In this document: positions 1 to 12,938 of the stretch, piece after piece
How the letters are laid out: each line of letters starts with the position of its first letter
How positions within the stretch are numbered: position 1 is the first letter of the stretch
NCBI GenBank assembly: GCA_017305935.1
Contig: JAFKJU010000024.1
Location: 1-64,000 of the forward strand
Origin: Hyphomicrobiales bacterium
GTDB lineage: Bacteria; Pseudomonadota; Alphaproteobacteria; Rhizobiales; Rhizobiaceae
Reading direction: 5' to 3'
DNA: 64,000 nt
Translations under genes and position numbers: made by a program
Notes under the pieces: model-generated
What the model saw: the letters and a program-made list of their open reading frames with translations, nothing else
What the model was told of the DNA's origin: nothing
Database searches by the model: none

Positions 1-341
<341 letters not shown>

Positions 342-654
342 AGAATTCAATCTCATGACTAATTCACGTCGTTCGTCTCAAAAAATAGACAGAGAACTCA
401 CCTCTCAAACCCAGGACATCCATCCAAGGCAAGAGACAAGCTCGACGTAAACGTCACGCTATCTGTGTTCCACACAAACGCGCCGTCCACGTCTCTCTTT
501 CTTCTACATATCCAACTTGTCAAAACAGACCGATTGGCCTGACGCAAGACGAACGACCTATTGCAAGAAACCCTTGCGGAAAGCGTTCGATTGTGCGGTT
601 TAGCGAGGCGCGCCTTTATTCGCAAGCGACAGCGCCGCCCTCGTTGATGAGCTG

Positions 655-684
655 CTTATAGGCCCGTGAGCCGCCGACTGTCAA
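655..684 (-). promoter_or_regulatory. rRNA operon promoter (-35 TTGACA, -10 TATAAG)
   Basis: Read on the reverse strand, a perfect TTGACA (684-679) is followed after 18 bases by TATAAG (660-655). An A/T-rich stretch at about 690-720 lies just upstream of the -35 box and looks like an UP element. Transcription would start near 648 and give a leader of about 300 nt before the 16S gene. That leader (342-650) contains no convincing gene. Bases 700-978 also hold no gene I can support. Confidence 0.75.
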
Positions 685-978
685 CACGGCCTGTAACAAA
701 AATATCAAAAATCTCGCAATCGCTTGAATCTCCTTCATTTTTTTCTGAAGCGACATCAAACACTCGTTTTTACCTTATGTAAGCAAGCTGGTTTTGCGCA
801 GTTCGCCTTTCTCGCTCTGCATCCCACGGCTGCCCTGACAATTTCACATTCGAATGATCTATGCTCGTCGATCGCAACGCGGCTCGACCGCGTCGCAAGC
901 CGTTTGACTTGAGACATCGAAAGATGCACTTCTTCCAGCCGGCAATCTTAAAAGACAAAAAGGCGGGCATTCTCGACC

Positions 979-2922
979 GTGGTCACTGACAGGAACATTG
1001 TCCGATCCCTCGGCACAGAGGCGCCGATCCTCGCCGACGGACGCCAGGCGCCGGATCGGCGCGAGGTATCGTTGCGCTGGCTGGCGGGCACGTTTCTGAC
1101 AGGCATCACGTCGAGCGTCCTCATGGGCGTTGCGTTGTTCGCCGCGCTCGACGGACGCCAGCAACTGGCCATTCCTGCGGAAGCCTATGCCATGACCGAG
1201 ACCAAGCCGGTCGACGACGACAATGTCGTGCGTGGTGGCCGGCTGTTTGCGACCGCGATCGCCGCCAAGCCGGTGGATCGGCAGATTCTCGAAGTCTCCA
1301 CCGTTGTTCATGACGGCGAGAAGGAACTGGTCCGGCGCCAACCCTTTGCCCATGTAAAGATGGCGCTGGCCGCGAACCACGCCGCAGCGGAGGATTATCC
1401 GGCCTTCGATCCGCTGTCGATCTTTTCAACGGAGGAACGGGCGACCGCCGTCGCGGCACGCACGGGGGTCATCTACGGCTCCGACGTCGAATCGGAAGTC
1501 AGCCTGAAAACCGTCGCTTTCCCGACCCATGGCTCGCACTATACCTATGCGCCCTCCATGTCGCTGGAAGAAGTCGAAGAGAACGTCCGCTCCAACGGTT
1601 CGGTGCTGACCGACGGCGATAGCCAGGTGGCCGCACTTTATTACGTCGATCCGCAGCGCTTTGCCGCCGATGGCGACGTCGACCTGGCCGAGGGTCTCAG
1701 CGCCGCCCGCATCCTCGAGGAAAACATGTCGGTCACCGCCCCGGAATCGGTGACGTCGAACACGCCGGAATTCGCCGACGACATCATTCCCGTCAACAGC
1801 GACACATCCGTCGAGCGCGCCATGGCCGATTCCGGCTATGCCAAGGCGCAGAGCGCGGAGATCGCCGAGAACATCGCCAAGCTTCTGCCGGAGGCTACGC
1901 TGTCGGCCGGCGACGTGCTGCGCATCGGCATCGTCCAGAAGGGCGAGGAAGCGACCGTCGTGCGCGCCAGCCTCTACCGCCGCGCCGCTCATGTCGGCAC
2001 CATTGCCCGCGATGACAAGGGCGCGTTCGTGCGCGGCGCCGAACCGCCGATGCTGGAAGCGATCGCCACCGCCTTCGACGACCGGGCGACGCCGACCGTG
2101 GCCGCCCGGGATCTGCCGCGCGTCTATGACGGCATTTATCGCGCCGCGTTTTCCTATGGCATGAACAAGGAAATGACGGCGCTGATCATCAAGCTTCTGG
2201 CCAGCAATGTCGATTTCCAGGCGCAACTGAAGCCGACGGATACACTGGAAGCCTTTTTCTCGGTGACCGACGGCAGCGGCAAGGCGACCGCCGATTCGGA
2301 ACTGCTCTATGTGGATGCGCATTTCGGCGAAAACGATACGCGTTTCTACCGCTATCAAGACCCGGAAGACATGAGCGTCGATTATTTCGACGAGAACGGC
2401 AAGAGCATCCGCCAGTTCCTGCTGCGCAATCCCGTGCCGAACGGCGTGTTCAAGTCGGGTTTCGGCATGCGCCGCCATCCGATCCTCGGCTATTCGCGCA
2501 TGCATACCGGTACCGACTGGGCAGCCCCACGCGGCACGCCGATCATCGCCGCCGGCAACGGCACCGTCGAAAAGGCCGGCTGGGATTCCGGCGGCTACGG
2601 CAACCAGACGCTGATCCGCCACGCCAATGGCTATGTCTCCTCCTACAATCACCAGAGCGCCATCGCCAAGGGCGTGACCCCCGGCGCCAAGGTCAAACAG
2701 GGACAGGTGATCGGCTGGATCGGCACGACCGGCCTGTCGACCGGCCCGCATCTGCATTACGAACTGATCGTCAACGGCACCAAGGTCGATCCGTTGCGCG
2801 TGCGCCTGCCCGGCGGCAAATCGCTGGAAGGCGATGCGCTGGCGAAATTCGAAGTCGAACGCAAGCGCATCGACGCGCTTTTGAAGTCCGACGACAAGAG
2901 CAAGCAGATCGCCAAGAAGTAA
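979..2922 (+). CDS. M23 family metallopeptidase, membrane-anchored
   Basis: A 647-residue protein starting at GTG. A short cytoplasmic N-terminus is followed by one membrane segment (about residues 35-58) and a long periplasmic region. A LytM/M23 zinc peptidase domain occupies roughly residues 490-620. The domain shows the HTGTDW motif (first zinc His and Asp) and HLHYE (last zinc His), so it should be an active zinc endopeptidase acting on peptidoglycan cross-links, rather than an inactive EnvC/NlpD-type activator. It is transcribed alone, divergent from the rRNA operon, and ends at a hairpin terminator. Its exact role in cell-wall turnover or division cannot be told from sequence. Confidence 0.9.
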   Translation: MVTDRNIVRSLGTEAPILADGRQAPDRREVSLRWLAGTFLTGITSSVLMGVALFAALDGRQQLAIPAEAYAMTETKPVDDDNVVRGGRLFATAIAAKPVDRQILEVSTVVHDGEKELVRRQPFAHVKMALAANHAAAEDYPAFDPLSIFSTEERATAVAARTGVIYGSDVESEVSLKTVAFPTHGSHYTYAPSMSLEEVEENVRSNGSVLTDGDSQVAALYYVDPQRFAADGDVDLAEGLSAARILEENMSVTAPESVTSNTPEFADDIIPVNSDTSVERAMADSGYAKAQSAEIAENIAKLLPEATLSAGDVLRIGIVQKGEEATVVRASLYRRAAHVGTIARDDKGAFVRGAEPPMLEAIATAFDDRATPTVAARDLPRVYDGIYRAAFSYGMNKEMTALIIKLLASNVDFQAQLKPTDTLEAFFSVTDGSGKATADSELLYVDAHFGENDTRFYRYQDPEDMSVDYFDENGKSIRQFLLRNPVPNGVFKSGFGMRRHPILGYSRMHTGTDWAAPRGTPIIAAGNGTVEKAGWDSGGYGNQTLIRHANGYVSSYNHQSAIAKGVTPGAKVKQGQVIGWIGTTGLSTGPHLHYELIVNGTKVDPLRVRLPGGKSLEGDALAKFEVERKRIDALLKSDDKSKQIAKK

Positions 2923-2945
2923 GCGTTGCATAACCAGATATGCAA

Positions 2946-2985
2946 ACGGCGGGCCAATGACCCGCCGTCTTCATTTCTTTTTGTC
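2946..2985 (+). terminator. Rho-independent terminator after the M23 peptidase
   Basis: ACGGCGGG (2946-2953) and CCCGCCGT (2961-2968) form a perfect 8-bp stem with a 7-base loop, followed by a T-rich tail. It separates the M23 gene from the convergent clpB gene. Confidence 0.75.
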
Positions 2986-2996
2986 CGACTGCGCGG

Positions 2997-5597
<2,601 letters not shown>

Positions 5598-5715
5598 GAT
5601 GTACCTCCAGAAGTCCGCTTCGCCCGTATCGGCGCGAAACGGCGGGATAGGATCGGTTCCCGTTCAGGCGAACCGGATGGCGGGGCAGTTGGGATTGGCC
5701 TCGCTTTCGAAATGG

Positions 5716-5744
5716 ATATGGGAGAGCAAATCGCCCGTTTAAAG
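5716..5744 (-). promoter_or_regulatory. Sigma-32 (RpoH)-type promoter of clpB
   Basis: On the reverse strand CTTTAAA (5744-5738) is separated by 15 bases from CCCATAT (5722-5716). The E. coli RpoH consensus is CTTGAAA, 11-16 bases, CCCATNT, so there is one mismatch. It lies about 120 bases upstream of the clpB start, a gene classically under RpoH control. Confidence 0.55.
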
Positions 5745-5819
5745 AGGGCATCGAGGAGTTTCGTGCGAGAATTCGGCAAGAGCAGCCGCATTCGTTAAAT
5801 CACAAGAACCGACGCCCGA

Positions 5820-5848
5820 AACGCAAAAACCCCGGCAAGGCCGGGGTT
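5820..5848 (-). terminator. Rho-independent terminator of the DUF4167 gene
   Basis: On the reverse strand a 9-bp perfect stem, AACCCCGGC (5848-5840) with GCCGGGGTT (5836-5828) around a 3-base loop, is followed by a T-rich tail. It lies about 25 bases past the DUF4167 stop codon. Confidence 0.8.
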
Positions 5849-5872
5849 CTGCAAATCGCCAGGAAAAAATGT

Positions 5873-6685
5873 TTATTCCGAGCCGGCCGCTTCCAGAGCG
5901 GGCGTCTCGCCGGAGGCTTCGCCCTCGGCAGCTTCCTCGCCACCGGCGCGGCGCGGCTGGCGGCGCGGACGGGTGGCGGCGCCGGTGCGGCGACGCGGCG
6001 TCTTGGCGCGCGGCGCGGCAGCCTCTTCCGCCTCGATCGCCACTTCGGCCGGCGTGCCTTCGATCACCGGCTGCGGGCCGCTGCCATCGATGACGGGAGC
6101 CGGCGTGGGCGCCGGTTCCGGGGCAGGCTCGGTGGCGGCAACCGGTTCCGGCGCGGCGGCAACCGGGGCCGCCGGTTGGGGTTGGGGCGGCTGTGGCTGG
6201 GCCTGAGCGGTCTGGCGCGGCGCATGCTGACGCTCGTTGTTGTGCTGGCGGCGCGGTTGCGGCTGCTGCGGCGCGGGCGCCTGCACCGGCTGCGCTTCCA
6301 TGGCGGCGTCGTCCATGTCGTTGCCGACAGCGTCCATGTCGTCGCTGTCGCGATCGGCATAATCGTTGCGGTCGTCACGCTGGAAGCGTTCCTGCATCTG
6401 CGCCTGTGCGGCAGCGATGATGCGGTTGTAATGCTCGGCGTGCTGGAGGTAGTTTTCCGCCATGACGCGGTCGCCTGAACTTTGGGCATCGCGCGCAAGC
6501 GCGGCATATTTCTCGGCGATATGCTGGGCGGTTCCGCGAATCTTGATATCGGGACCGGAGCTGTCATAGGTCCGGGTCAGCGGATTGGAACCCTTGCGGT
6601 TGAAATTGTTGTTGCCGCCATTGTTGTTGTTATTATTGTTATTGCCACGCCCTCGACCGCGCTTGTTCTGCTGTCCTGGCCTCAT
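5873..6685 (-). CDS. DUF4167 domain-containing protein
   Basis: A 270-residue protein starting MRPGQQNKRGRGRG, the conserved start of this alphaproteobacterial family. An in-frame extension upstream is possible but not conserved-looking. Domain DUF4167 covers roughly residues 1-90 and includes KIRGTAQHIAEKY, after a run of eight consecutive Asn. The remainder is low complexity: Pro/Gln/Ala-rich, then an Arg/Lys-rich stretch (KTPRRRTGAATRPRR) and an acidic tail. The basic Arg-Gly and Arg-rich parts suggest nucleic-acid binding, but the function is not known. It is a single gene with its own terminator. Confidence 0.85.
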   Translation of the reverse strand: MRPGQQNKRGRGRGNNNNNNNNGGNNNFNRKGSNPLTRTYDSSGPDIKIRGTAQHIAEKYAALARDAQSSGDRVMAENYLQHAEHYNRIIAAAQAQMQERFQRDDRNDYADRDSDDMDAVGNDMDDAAMEAQPVQAPAPQQPQPRRQHNNERQHAPRQTAQAQPQPPQPQPAAPVAAAPEPVAATEPAPEPAPTPAPVIDGSGPQPVIEGTPAEVAIEAEEAAAPRAKTPRRRTGAATRPRRQPRRAGGEEAAEGEASGETPALEAAGSE

Positions 6686-7012
6686 CGATTCGCTCACCTG
6701 AATGTTCATATATGGTGGTGTAGGAAGCGCCGCGGACGGATCGGAAATCCGATCAAAGCCCAAAAGCGCCGGTTGCAGAGGACGCGGGGGCGCCGATCCG
6801 CTCTGACATCAAGTCAAATTACCTGATTCACGTGCCGGAAGTACTCAACCCCGTGAAACTCTCATCTGAGAGAACCTGTGGTCTTAAGAAGACTCGAGCG
6901 AATCTCGCTCGCCCCGACTGCCCGGCACGTAAAGGCAAACTATCCCGCTTCCCTTGGAAATCCAAGCATTTTCTCGCAGATGCGATAAAATATGCTAGGT
7001 TTTGGCGGCACT
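6686..7012. other. Intergenic region between prmC and the DUF4167 gene
   Basis: About 330 bases without a gene. It must carry the DUF4167 promoter on the reverse strand. I see no clear -35/-10 pair and no hairpin with a T-run after prmC. Confidence 0.5.
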
Positions 7013-7894
7013 TTATCCAGACCTGTTGCCCATAAACACAAGGACCCGGTCATTGCCGCCATAGTCCCTGGCCATCTCGCTGAAAACGAAGCCTTGCGCT
7101 GCAAAAATCGCGCTCACCGTTTCCGTCTGATCATATCCGATTTCAAGGGCGACGATGCCGTCCGGCATGAGATGGGCCGCAGCACCCCGGGCGATGGCCC
7201 TGTAGGCGTCGAGCCCGTCCGGCCCGCCATCCAGCGCCGCCATGGGGTCGAAGTTCCTGACCTCCGGTTCCAGCGCCTCGATGATCTTGGATGCGATATA
7301 GGGCGGATTTGAGACGATGATGTGAAATCGGCCCGCCACCTGCGAAAACCAGTCGCTGGCAAGCGTCCGGTAGCGTTCCGCCACGCCGTTGATATGGGCA
7401 TTCTCCCGTGCCGTTGCAAGGGCGCCCCCGGCAATGTCGGTGCCGAGCACCTGCGCCTCGGGACATGCCTTCAGCAGCGCCAGCCCGATGGCGCCGGTGC
7501 CGACGCCGAGATCGAGGATATCGACCCTCCCCTCCCCGGCCGCGATGCGCCATGCATGCGGCAGGACGGCTTCGACCAGAACCTCGGTATCGGGACGCGG
7601 CTCCAGCGTCTGCGGCGACAGGGCTAGATGCAAGCCGTGAAAGTCACGCGCGCCCAGAATGCGATGCACCGGCTCGCGCTTCATCCGCCGTTCGAGCGCC
7701 GCATCGATCTTTGCGACCTCCGATTCACTGAGAATACGGTCGCCACCGGTAAACATCTCGGTCGCGTCGAGGCCGAGCAGGCCGCCGATCAGCATGCGCG
7801 TCTCGATGGCCGCATCCGCCAGGCCGGCCTCGGCGAGACGCGACCGCGCCGCGCGGACAACATCCGCCAGCCGCCGGTCGCCGGTGCCGGTCAT
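7013..7894 (-). CDS. prmC: Release factor glutamine N5-methyltransferase PrmC
   Basis: A 293-residue class I SAM-dependent methyltransferase. It has an N-terminal helical substrate-recognition domain (about 1-95), a SAM-binding motif [14 protein letters not shown], and the NPPY catalytic motif inside [11 protein letters not shown] that defines amide-N methylation. It methylates the glutamine of the GGQ motif of release factors RF1 and RF2. Its start overlaps the stop of prfA, its own substrate's gene, by four bases, so the two are translationally coupled as in most bacteria. Confidence 0.95.
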   Translation of the reverse strand: MTGTGDRRLADVVRAARSRLAEAGLADAAIETRMLIGGLLGLDATEMFTGGDRILSESEVAKIDAALERRMKREPVHRILGARDFHGLHLALSPQTLEPRPDTEVLVEAVLPHAWRIAAGEGRVDILDLGVGTGAIGLALLKACPEAQVLGTDIAGGALATARENAHINGVAERYRTLASDWFSQVAGRFHIIVSNPPYIASKIIEALEPEVRNFDPMAALDGGPDGLDAYRAIARGAAAHLMPDGIVALEIGYDQTETVSAIFAAQGFVFSEMARDYGGNDRVLVFMGNRSG

Positions 7895-8973
7895 GGCTGC
7901 TGCTCGCCGAGCTGGGCGAGTTGCCCCGCCTGGTAATCGGCGATCAGCGCATCGACGATCTCGTCGATCTCGCCCTCCATCATCCGGTCGAGCTTGTAGA
8001 GCGTCAGGTTGATGCGGTGGTCGGTCACTCGTCCCTGCGGGAAATTATAGGTGCGAATGCGCTCGGAACGGTCGCCGGAACCGACCTGGCTCTTGCGGTC
8101 GGCGGAACGTTCACTGTCGGCCTTCTGCCGTTCGATGTCGTAGAGGCGCGAGCGCAGGACCTGCATCGCCTTGGCGCGGTTCTGGTGCTGGCTCTTTTCC
8201 GAGCTGGTCACGATAAGACCGGTCGGCAGATGGGTGATACGAACAGCCGAATCGGTGGTATTGACGTGCTGGCCTCCGGCGCCCGAGGACCGCATCGTAT
8301 CGATGCGAATGTCTTCCGGCCGGATGTCGATGTCGATCTCCTCTGCTTCCGGCAGCACGGCGACCGTGGCTGCCGACGTATGGATGCGACCGCTGGCCTC
8401 GGTTTCCGGCACGCGCTGCACGCGGTGTACGCCCGATTCGAATTTCAGCCGCGCAAACGCGCCGCGTCCGGAAATCGTCGCGATGATTTCCTTGAAGCCG
8501 CCGGCATCGCCGTCGCTGGCCGAGAGCACCTCGACTTTCCAACCCTTGCCAGCGGCGAAACGCTCGTACATGCGGAAAAGATCGCCCGCGAACAGCGCCG
8601 CTTCCGAACCGCCGGTGCCAGCGCGGATTTCGAGGATGGCGCTCTTCTCGTCGGCGGCGTCCTTGGGCAGGAGCAGGATCTGGATATCCTTTTCCAGCGC
8701 CTCCAGCCGCGCCTTGACGTCCGGAAGCTCCATTTCGGCGAGATCGCGCATCTCGCGGTCGACACCTTTGTCGGAGAGCAGCGTGTCGAGATCGGCCAGT
8801 TCGGCTTCGGCCTTGTGGTAGTCGCGGATGCGGGCGACGACCGGCTGCAACTCGGAATATTCCGAGGCAAGCTTCACGTAGACGTCGGCCGCCGGCCCGG
8901 CGGACATGCGCGCCTCGATCTCGCCGAACCGGCGTTCCAGTTCGCGCATTTTCTCGACAGGAAGCTGGGCCAA
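7891..8973 (-). CDS. prfA: Peptide chain release factor 1
   Basis: A 360-residue class I release factor that ends translation at UAA and UAG. The stop-codon recognition tripeptide lies in RVPETEASG (PET, the RF1 P-x-T type) and the peptidyl-tRNA hydrolysis motif is GAGGQHVNT. Length is normal for RF1. It is the first gene of a prfA-prmC pair. The upstream 84 bases separate it from ptsP, which runs in the same direction. Confidence 0.97.
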   Translation of the reverse strand: MAQLPVEKMRELERRFGEIEARMSAGPAADVYVKLASEYSELQPVVARIRDYHKAEAELADLDTLLSDKGVDREMRDLAEMELPDVKARLEALEKDIQILLLPKDAADEKSAILEIRAGTGGSEAALFAGDLFRMYERFAAGKGWKVEVLSASDGDAGGFKEIIATISGRGAFARLKFESGVHRVQRVPETEASGRIHTSAATVAVLPEAEEIDIDIRPEDIRIDTMRSSGAGGQHVNTTDSAVRITHLPTGLIVTSSEKSQHQNRAKAMQVLRSRLYDIERQKADSERSADRKSQVGSGDRSERIRTYNFPQGRVTDHRINLTLYKLDRMMEGEIDEIVDALIADYQAGQLAQLGEQQP

Positions 8974-9057
8974 GCGATACTCCGGTTAACGACGGCAATC
9001 CGGCAAAAGCATGAAGCGGTTTGCGCCCGGAATTGCGTAAAGATAAAATTGTCCGCC

Positions 9058-11325
9058 TCAGAGCGGAATATTGTGCGCCTGCGCGAATTGCGTCAGGATT
9101 TCGCGGATCGACATGCTCGGCGACCGCTCGTCCAGCGCCGTGTTCAGCATCTCGGCCAGTTGCTCGACATCGAGGCCGAGCAGCATGGCCTTGACCGGAC
9201 CGATCGAGGTCGGCGACATCGACACCGAACGATAGCCGATGCCGAGCAGGGCCATGGCCGAAAGCGGCTTGCCGGCCATCTCGCCGCACAGCGTCACGGT
9301 GGTGCCGTTGCGATCACCGGCGCGGGCGATGTCGCGCAGGATGCGCAGGAACGGCCGTCCCAGCGTATCGAAACGATCGGCAACGCGAGCATTGCCGCGA
9401 TCCACTGCCATCGAGAACTGGAACAGGTCGTTGGAGCCGACCGAGACGAAATCGACCTCGGCCATCAATTCGTCGAGCTGCCAGAGCAGCGCCGGCACTT
9501 CCAGCATCGCCCCGAATTGCAGCTTGCGCGGCAGCGGATGGCCGAATTTCGACAGGTGCTGGAGCTCCTTCTGGAAGAGATCGCGCACCGCCCGAATCTC
9601 AGGGACCTCGGTGACCATCGGGATCATCATCTTCAGTTCGGCCCCGGCCGAGGCCTTCAAGAGCGCCCGAAGCTGGGTGCGCAACAGGCCGGGCCGGTCA
9701 AGCACCAGGCGGATCGCCCGCCAGCCGAGCGCCGGGTTCTCCTCCTCATGTCCGCGGAAATAGGGCACGACCTTGTCACCGCCGATATCCAGCGTGCGGA
9801 AGGTCACCGGCCGCCCGGCCGCCTGGCGCAGCACGGCGCGATAGAATTCTTCCTGCTCCTCCGCCTTCGGCATCTTCGAGGCGATCATGAATTGCAGTTC
9901 TGTGCGGAACAGGCCGATGCCAGAGGCGCCGGATTCGAAGAGCTGCGGCAGATCGACCAGCAGGCCGGCATTCATCTGCAGATTGATGCTGCGGCCGTCG
10001 CGGGTGATCGGCTCGACATCGCGCAACGCCCGGAACTGCTCCTGCCGGCGGGCGCGCAGCTTGACCTTTTCCTCGTAAGCGCGCTGCAGGTCGTTGACCG
10101 GCCGCAGATGCACCAGCCCCTCGTCGCCATCGATGATCATGGCGTCGCCGTTTTCAGCGAGCGCCACGACGCCGGCCGCCTGGCCGACCACCGGAATGCC
10201 CATGGCGCGGGCGACGATCACCACATGGCTGGTGACCGCCCCCTCCTCGAGAATGAGACCGCGCAGGTTGGCGCGCGGATAGTCGAGCAGTTCGGCAGCG
10301 CCCATGGCACGCGCCAGGATGATCGCATCCTGCGGCAGGCCGTCGCCGGTTGCGCCCGGCCCGAAGCCGGTCAGCTGCCGCAGCAGGCGATTGGCGAGAT
10401 CGTCGAAATCATGCATCCGCTCGCGCAGATAGGGGTCGGTCAGGCGCATCATCCGCGCCTTGGTGTCGCTTTGCACCTTCTCGACCGCGGCTTCCGCCGT
10501 CAACCCGTTGCGAATCGCCTCTTCGAGCTTGCGCACCCAGCCGCGGTCATGCGCGAACATGCGGTAGGTTTCGAGCACCTCGCGATGCTCGCCCTCCATC
10601 GAGACATCGCGGCGCGACAGCATGTCGTCGATGGAGATGCGCAGCGAACCGAGCGCTTCGGCCAGGCGATTGACCTCCTTGTCGGCATCGTCGTTCAAGA
10701 GGTTGGTGACGACGATGCGCGGCTCGTGCAGGACGACGTAACCGAGGCCGATGCCCTCGTTATAGCCGTCGCCCTCGATGGTGACCGGGCGGCTGAGATC
10801 GAGTTCGAGACCGGGGCGGGTGATCTTCTTGAGCTCGCCCGTCGCCACCATTTCCGCCAGAAGCATGGCGGTGGTCTCCATCGCCTCGACTTCTTCCTCG
10901 CGATAATTGCGCTGCGCCTTGTTCTGGACGACGAGGACGCCGAGCGTGCGTCCCGCCCGCAGGATCGGCACGCCGAGGAAGGAATGGTAGATTTCTTCGC
11001 CGGTCTCTGGCAGGTAGCGGAAGGCGGGATGCGCTTGCGCGTCGGAGAGGTTCAGCGGTTGAGCGCTGGCGGCGATGGTGCCGACGAGGCCCTGGCCCAT
11101 CTTGAGCTGGGCGAGATGGACCGCGTCCTTGTTCAGGCCCTCGGTCGCATAGAGTTCGAGAACGCCATCGGCGCGCAGCACATAGACGGAGCACACTTCC
11201 GCAACCATGTTCTGCGCAATCTGGCGAACAATCTGGTCCAGGCGCTCCTGAGGCCCAAGCGGCTCCGCCATCAATTCGCGCAGCCGCTTGAGCAGGACGC
11301 GCGGACCTGCGGACAGGTCTCTCAT
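9058..11325 (-). CDS. ptsP: Phosphoenolpyruvate-protein phosphotransferase PtsP (enzyme I-Ntr)
   Basis: A 755-residue nitrogen-PTS enzyme I. An N-terminal GAF domain (about residues 20-160) is followed by the swivelling phosphohistidine domain, with the active-site His in GAVTSHVVIVARAMG, and the C-terminal PEP-binding barrel (about 420-740). It passes phosphate from PEP to NPr and on to EIIA-Ntr, linking nitrogen and carbon status to regulation. I chose the start MRDLSAGPRV, the conserved N-terminus; an extension of eight residues (start at 11349) is possible. It lies downstream of lysC on the same strand, 83 bases away. Confidence 0.95.
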   Translation of the reverse strand: MRDLSAGPRVLLKRLRELMAEPLGPQERLDQIVRQIAQNMVAEVCSVYVLRADGVLELYATEGLNKDAVHLAQLKMGQGLVGTIAASAQPLNLSDAQAHPAFRYLPETGEEIYHSFLGVPILRAGRTLGVLVVQNKAQRNYREEEVEAMETTAMLLAEMVATGELKKITRPGLELDLSRPVTIEGDGYNEGIGLGYVVLHEPRIVVTNLLNDDADKEVNRLAEALGSLRISIDDMLSRRDVSMEGEHREVLETYRMFAHDRGWVRKLEEAIRNGLTAEAAVEKVQSDTKARMMRLTDPYLRERMHDFDDLANRLLRQLTGFGPGATGDGLPQDAIILARAMGAAELLDYPRANLRGLILEEGAVTSHVVIVARAMGIPVVGQAAGVVALAENGDAMIIDGDEGLVHLRPVNDLQRAYEEKVKLRARRQEQFRALRDVEPITRDGRSINLQMNAGLLVDLPQLFESGASGIGLFRTELQFMIASKMPKAEEQEEFYRAVLRQAAGRPVTFRTLDIGGDKVVPYFRGHEEENPALGWRAIRLVLDRPGLLRTQLRALLKASAGAELKMMIPMVTEVPEIRAVRDLFQKELQHLSKFGHPLPRKLQFGAMLEVPALLWQLDELMAEVDFVSVGSNDLFQFSMAVDRGNARVADRFDTLGRPFLRILRDIARAGDRNGTTVTLCGEMAGKPLSAMALLGIGYRSVSMSPTSIGPVKAMLLGLDVEQLAEMLNTALDERSPSMSIREILTQFAQAHNIPL

Positions 11326-11408
11326 CGCGTGCATGCTCCCGCTCTTCATTGCCTCACCCGGAAGGCTGGCCGCGGGTCTTTCCGCAGCCGGTCACGACCG
11401 GATCAAGT

Positions 11409-12683
11409 TCAGCTTTTATCGAGACCGTAGCAGGAATGCAAAGTCCGTACAGCAAGTTCGGCATAGGCACCGTCGATCAGGATGGAAATCTTGATTTCCG
11501 AGGTCGTAATCGCCTTGATGTTGATGCCTTTTTCCGACAGCGCCCGGAAGGCGGTGGCGGCGACGCCCGCATGCGAGCGCATGCCGATGCCGATGACAGA
11601 CACCTTCACCAGGCCTGATTCGCTCTGGATGACGTCGAAGCCGATGCGTTCCTTGTTGTCGGCGAGGATCTTCGCCGCCTTTTCCAGGTCTCCCGAGGGA
11701 ACCGTGAAGGTCATGTCGGTGCGCGAGCCGTCCTCGGAAATATTCTGGACGATCATGTCGACATTGATGTGGCTCTCCGCCAGCGGTCCGAAGATGGCGG
11801 CCGCGACGCCGGGCCGGTCGGAAACGCGGCGCAGCGAAATCTGGGCTTCATCCTTGGCATAGGCAATGCCGGTTACGACTTCCTGTTCCACGATCTCTTC
11901 CTCGTCACAAATCAGCGTTCCGGGCGGGTTGTCGAAATCGCCCATGCCCGGCGCGTCGGGGTCTATAAAACTGGAGCGAACGAAGGTGCGGACCTTGTGC
12001 ACCATGGCGAGCTCGACCGAGCGCACCTGCAGCACCTTGGCGCCGAGCGAAGCCATTTCGAGCATTTCCTCGAAGGCGATCTTCTTCATGCGCCGCGCCT
12101 TCGGCTCGATGCGCGGATCGGTGGTGTAGACGCCGTCGACATCGGTATAGATGTCGCAGCGGTCGGCCTTGACGGCGGCGGCGATCGCCACGGCCGAGGT
12201 GTCGGAGCCGCCGCGTCCGAGCGTCGCGATGCGATTGTCGGGACCGAGCCCCTGGAAGCCGGCGACGACGGCGACCTGGCCTTCCTGCATGCGGCGGATG
12301 ATGTCACCGCCGTCGATTTCGAGGATGCGGGCGGCGCCATGGGCGTTGTCGGTGCGGATCGGAATCTGCCAGCCCTGCCAGGACCGCGCGTTGACGCCGA
12401 TCGACTGCAGCGCGATCGCCAGCAGGCCTGACGTCACCTGCTCGCCGGAGGCGACGATGGCGTCATATTCACGCGCGTCGTAGAAGGGGGAATCGGCGCC
12501 CGCGACCTTGGGCATGTTCTGCACCCAGGCAACCAGTTCGTTGGTCTTGCCCGACATGGCCGAAACGACCACCGCCACCTCATGGCCGGCATCCACCTCG
12601 CGTTTGACGTGACGGGCAACATTGTGAATACGGTCCAGATCCGCGACGGAGGTGCCGCCGAATTTCATCACGATGCGTGCCAT
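11409..12683 (-). CDS. lysC: Aspartate kinase
   Basis: A 424-residue aspartokinase catalysing the first step from aspartate to lysine, threonine and methionine. The N-terminus carries the kinase signature VMKFGGTSV. Two ACT domains fill the last 160 residues and give feedback control by lysine and threonine. A longer frame exists upstream, but the conserved MARIVMKFGGTS start at 12683 is clearly the right one. It sits just upstream of ptsP on the same strand. Confidence 0.96.
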   Translation of the reverse strand: MARIVMKFGGTSVADLDRIHNVARHVKREVDAGHEVAVVVSAMSGKTNELVAWVQNMPKVAGADSPFYDAREYDAIVASGEQVTSGLLAIALQSIGVNARSWQGWQIPIRTDNAHGAARILEIDGGDIIRRMQEGQVAVVAGFQGLGPDNRIATLGRGGSDTSAVAIAAAVKADRCDIYTDVDGVYTTDPRIEPKARRMKKIAFEEMLEMASLGAKVLQVRSVELAMVHKVRTFVRSSFIDPDAPGMGDFDNPPGTLICDEEEIVEQEVVTGIAYAKDEAQISLRRVSDRPGVAAAIFGPLAESHINVDMIVQNISEDGSRTDMTFTVPSGDLEKAAKILADNKERIGFDVIQSESGLVKVSVIGIGMRSHAGVAATAFRALSEKGINIKAITTSEIKISILIDGAYAELAVRTLHSCYGLDKS

Positions 12684-12938
12684 TGGCTCATTCCAGATGC
12701 CTGTGGGCGCCGTGAGGCGCCAGCCCAATCCACTGCCGCGCCTTGCCGGCCACGGCGTTTCCGGGGGGTCTCTTAGCGAAATCGCCCGTCTGGCGCAATG
12801 GCCTCGCGGGCCGAATTCGGCCTGTGACGCGCTTATGACGCATGGGGATCGGCCGGGACGAAGCCCGAAAAGCCCGATTGCGAAACGGCCGCGCCGGAAA
12901 ACCTGACGCGGCCGCTCCAATTTATCCGACGCTATCGA

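Noticed and set aside
724-912. A 62-codon frame upstream of the M23 gene
   Set aside because: No ribosome site, no similarity, and it lies in the rRNA/M23 divergent control region.
1426-2931. A 501-codon frame antisense to the M23 peptidase
   Set aside because: The forward strand has clear HxxxD and HxH zinc motifs and a terminator; the antisense frame has nothing recognisable.
7921-11430. A 1169-codon open frame antisense to prfA and ptsP
   Set aside because: It lies opposite two well-recognised genes, shows no domain and comes from the high GC content that keeps antisense frames open.
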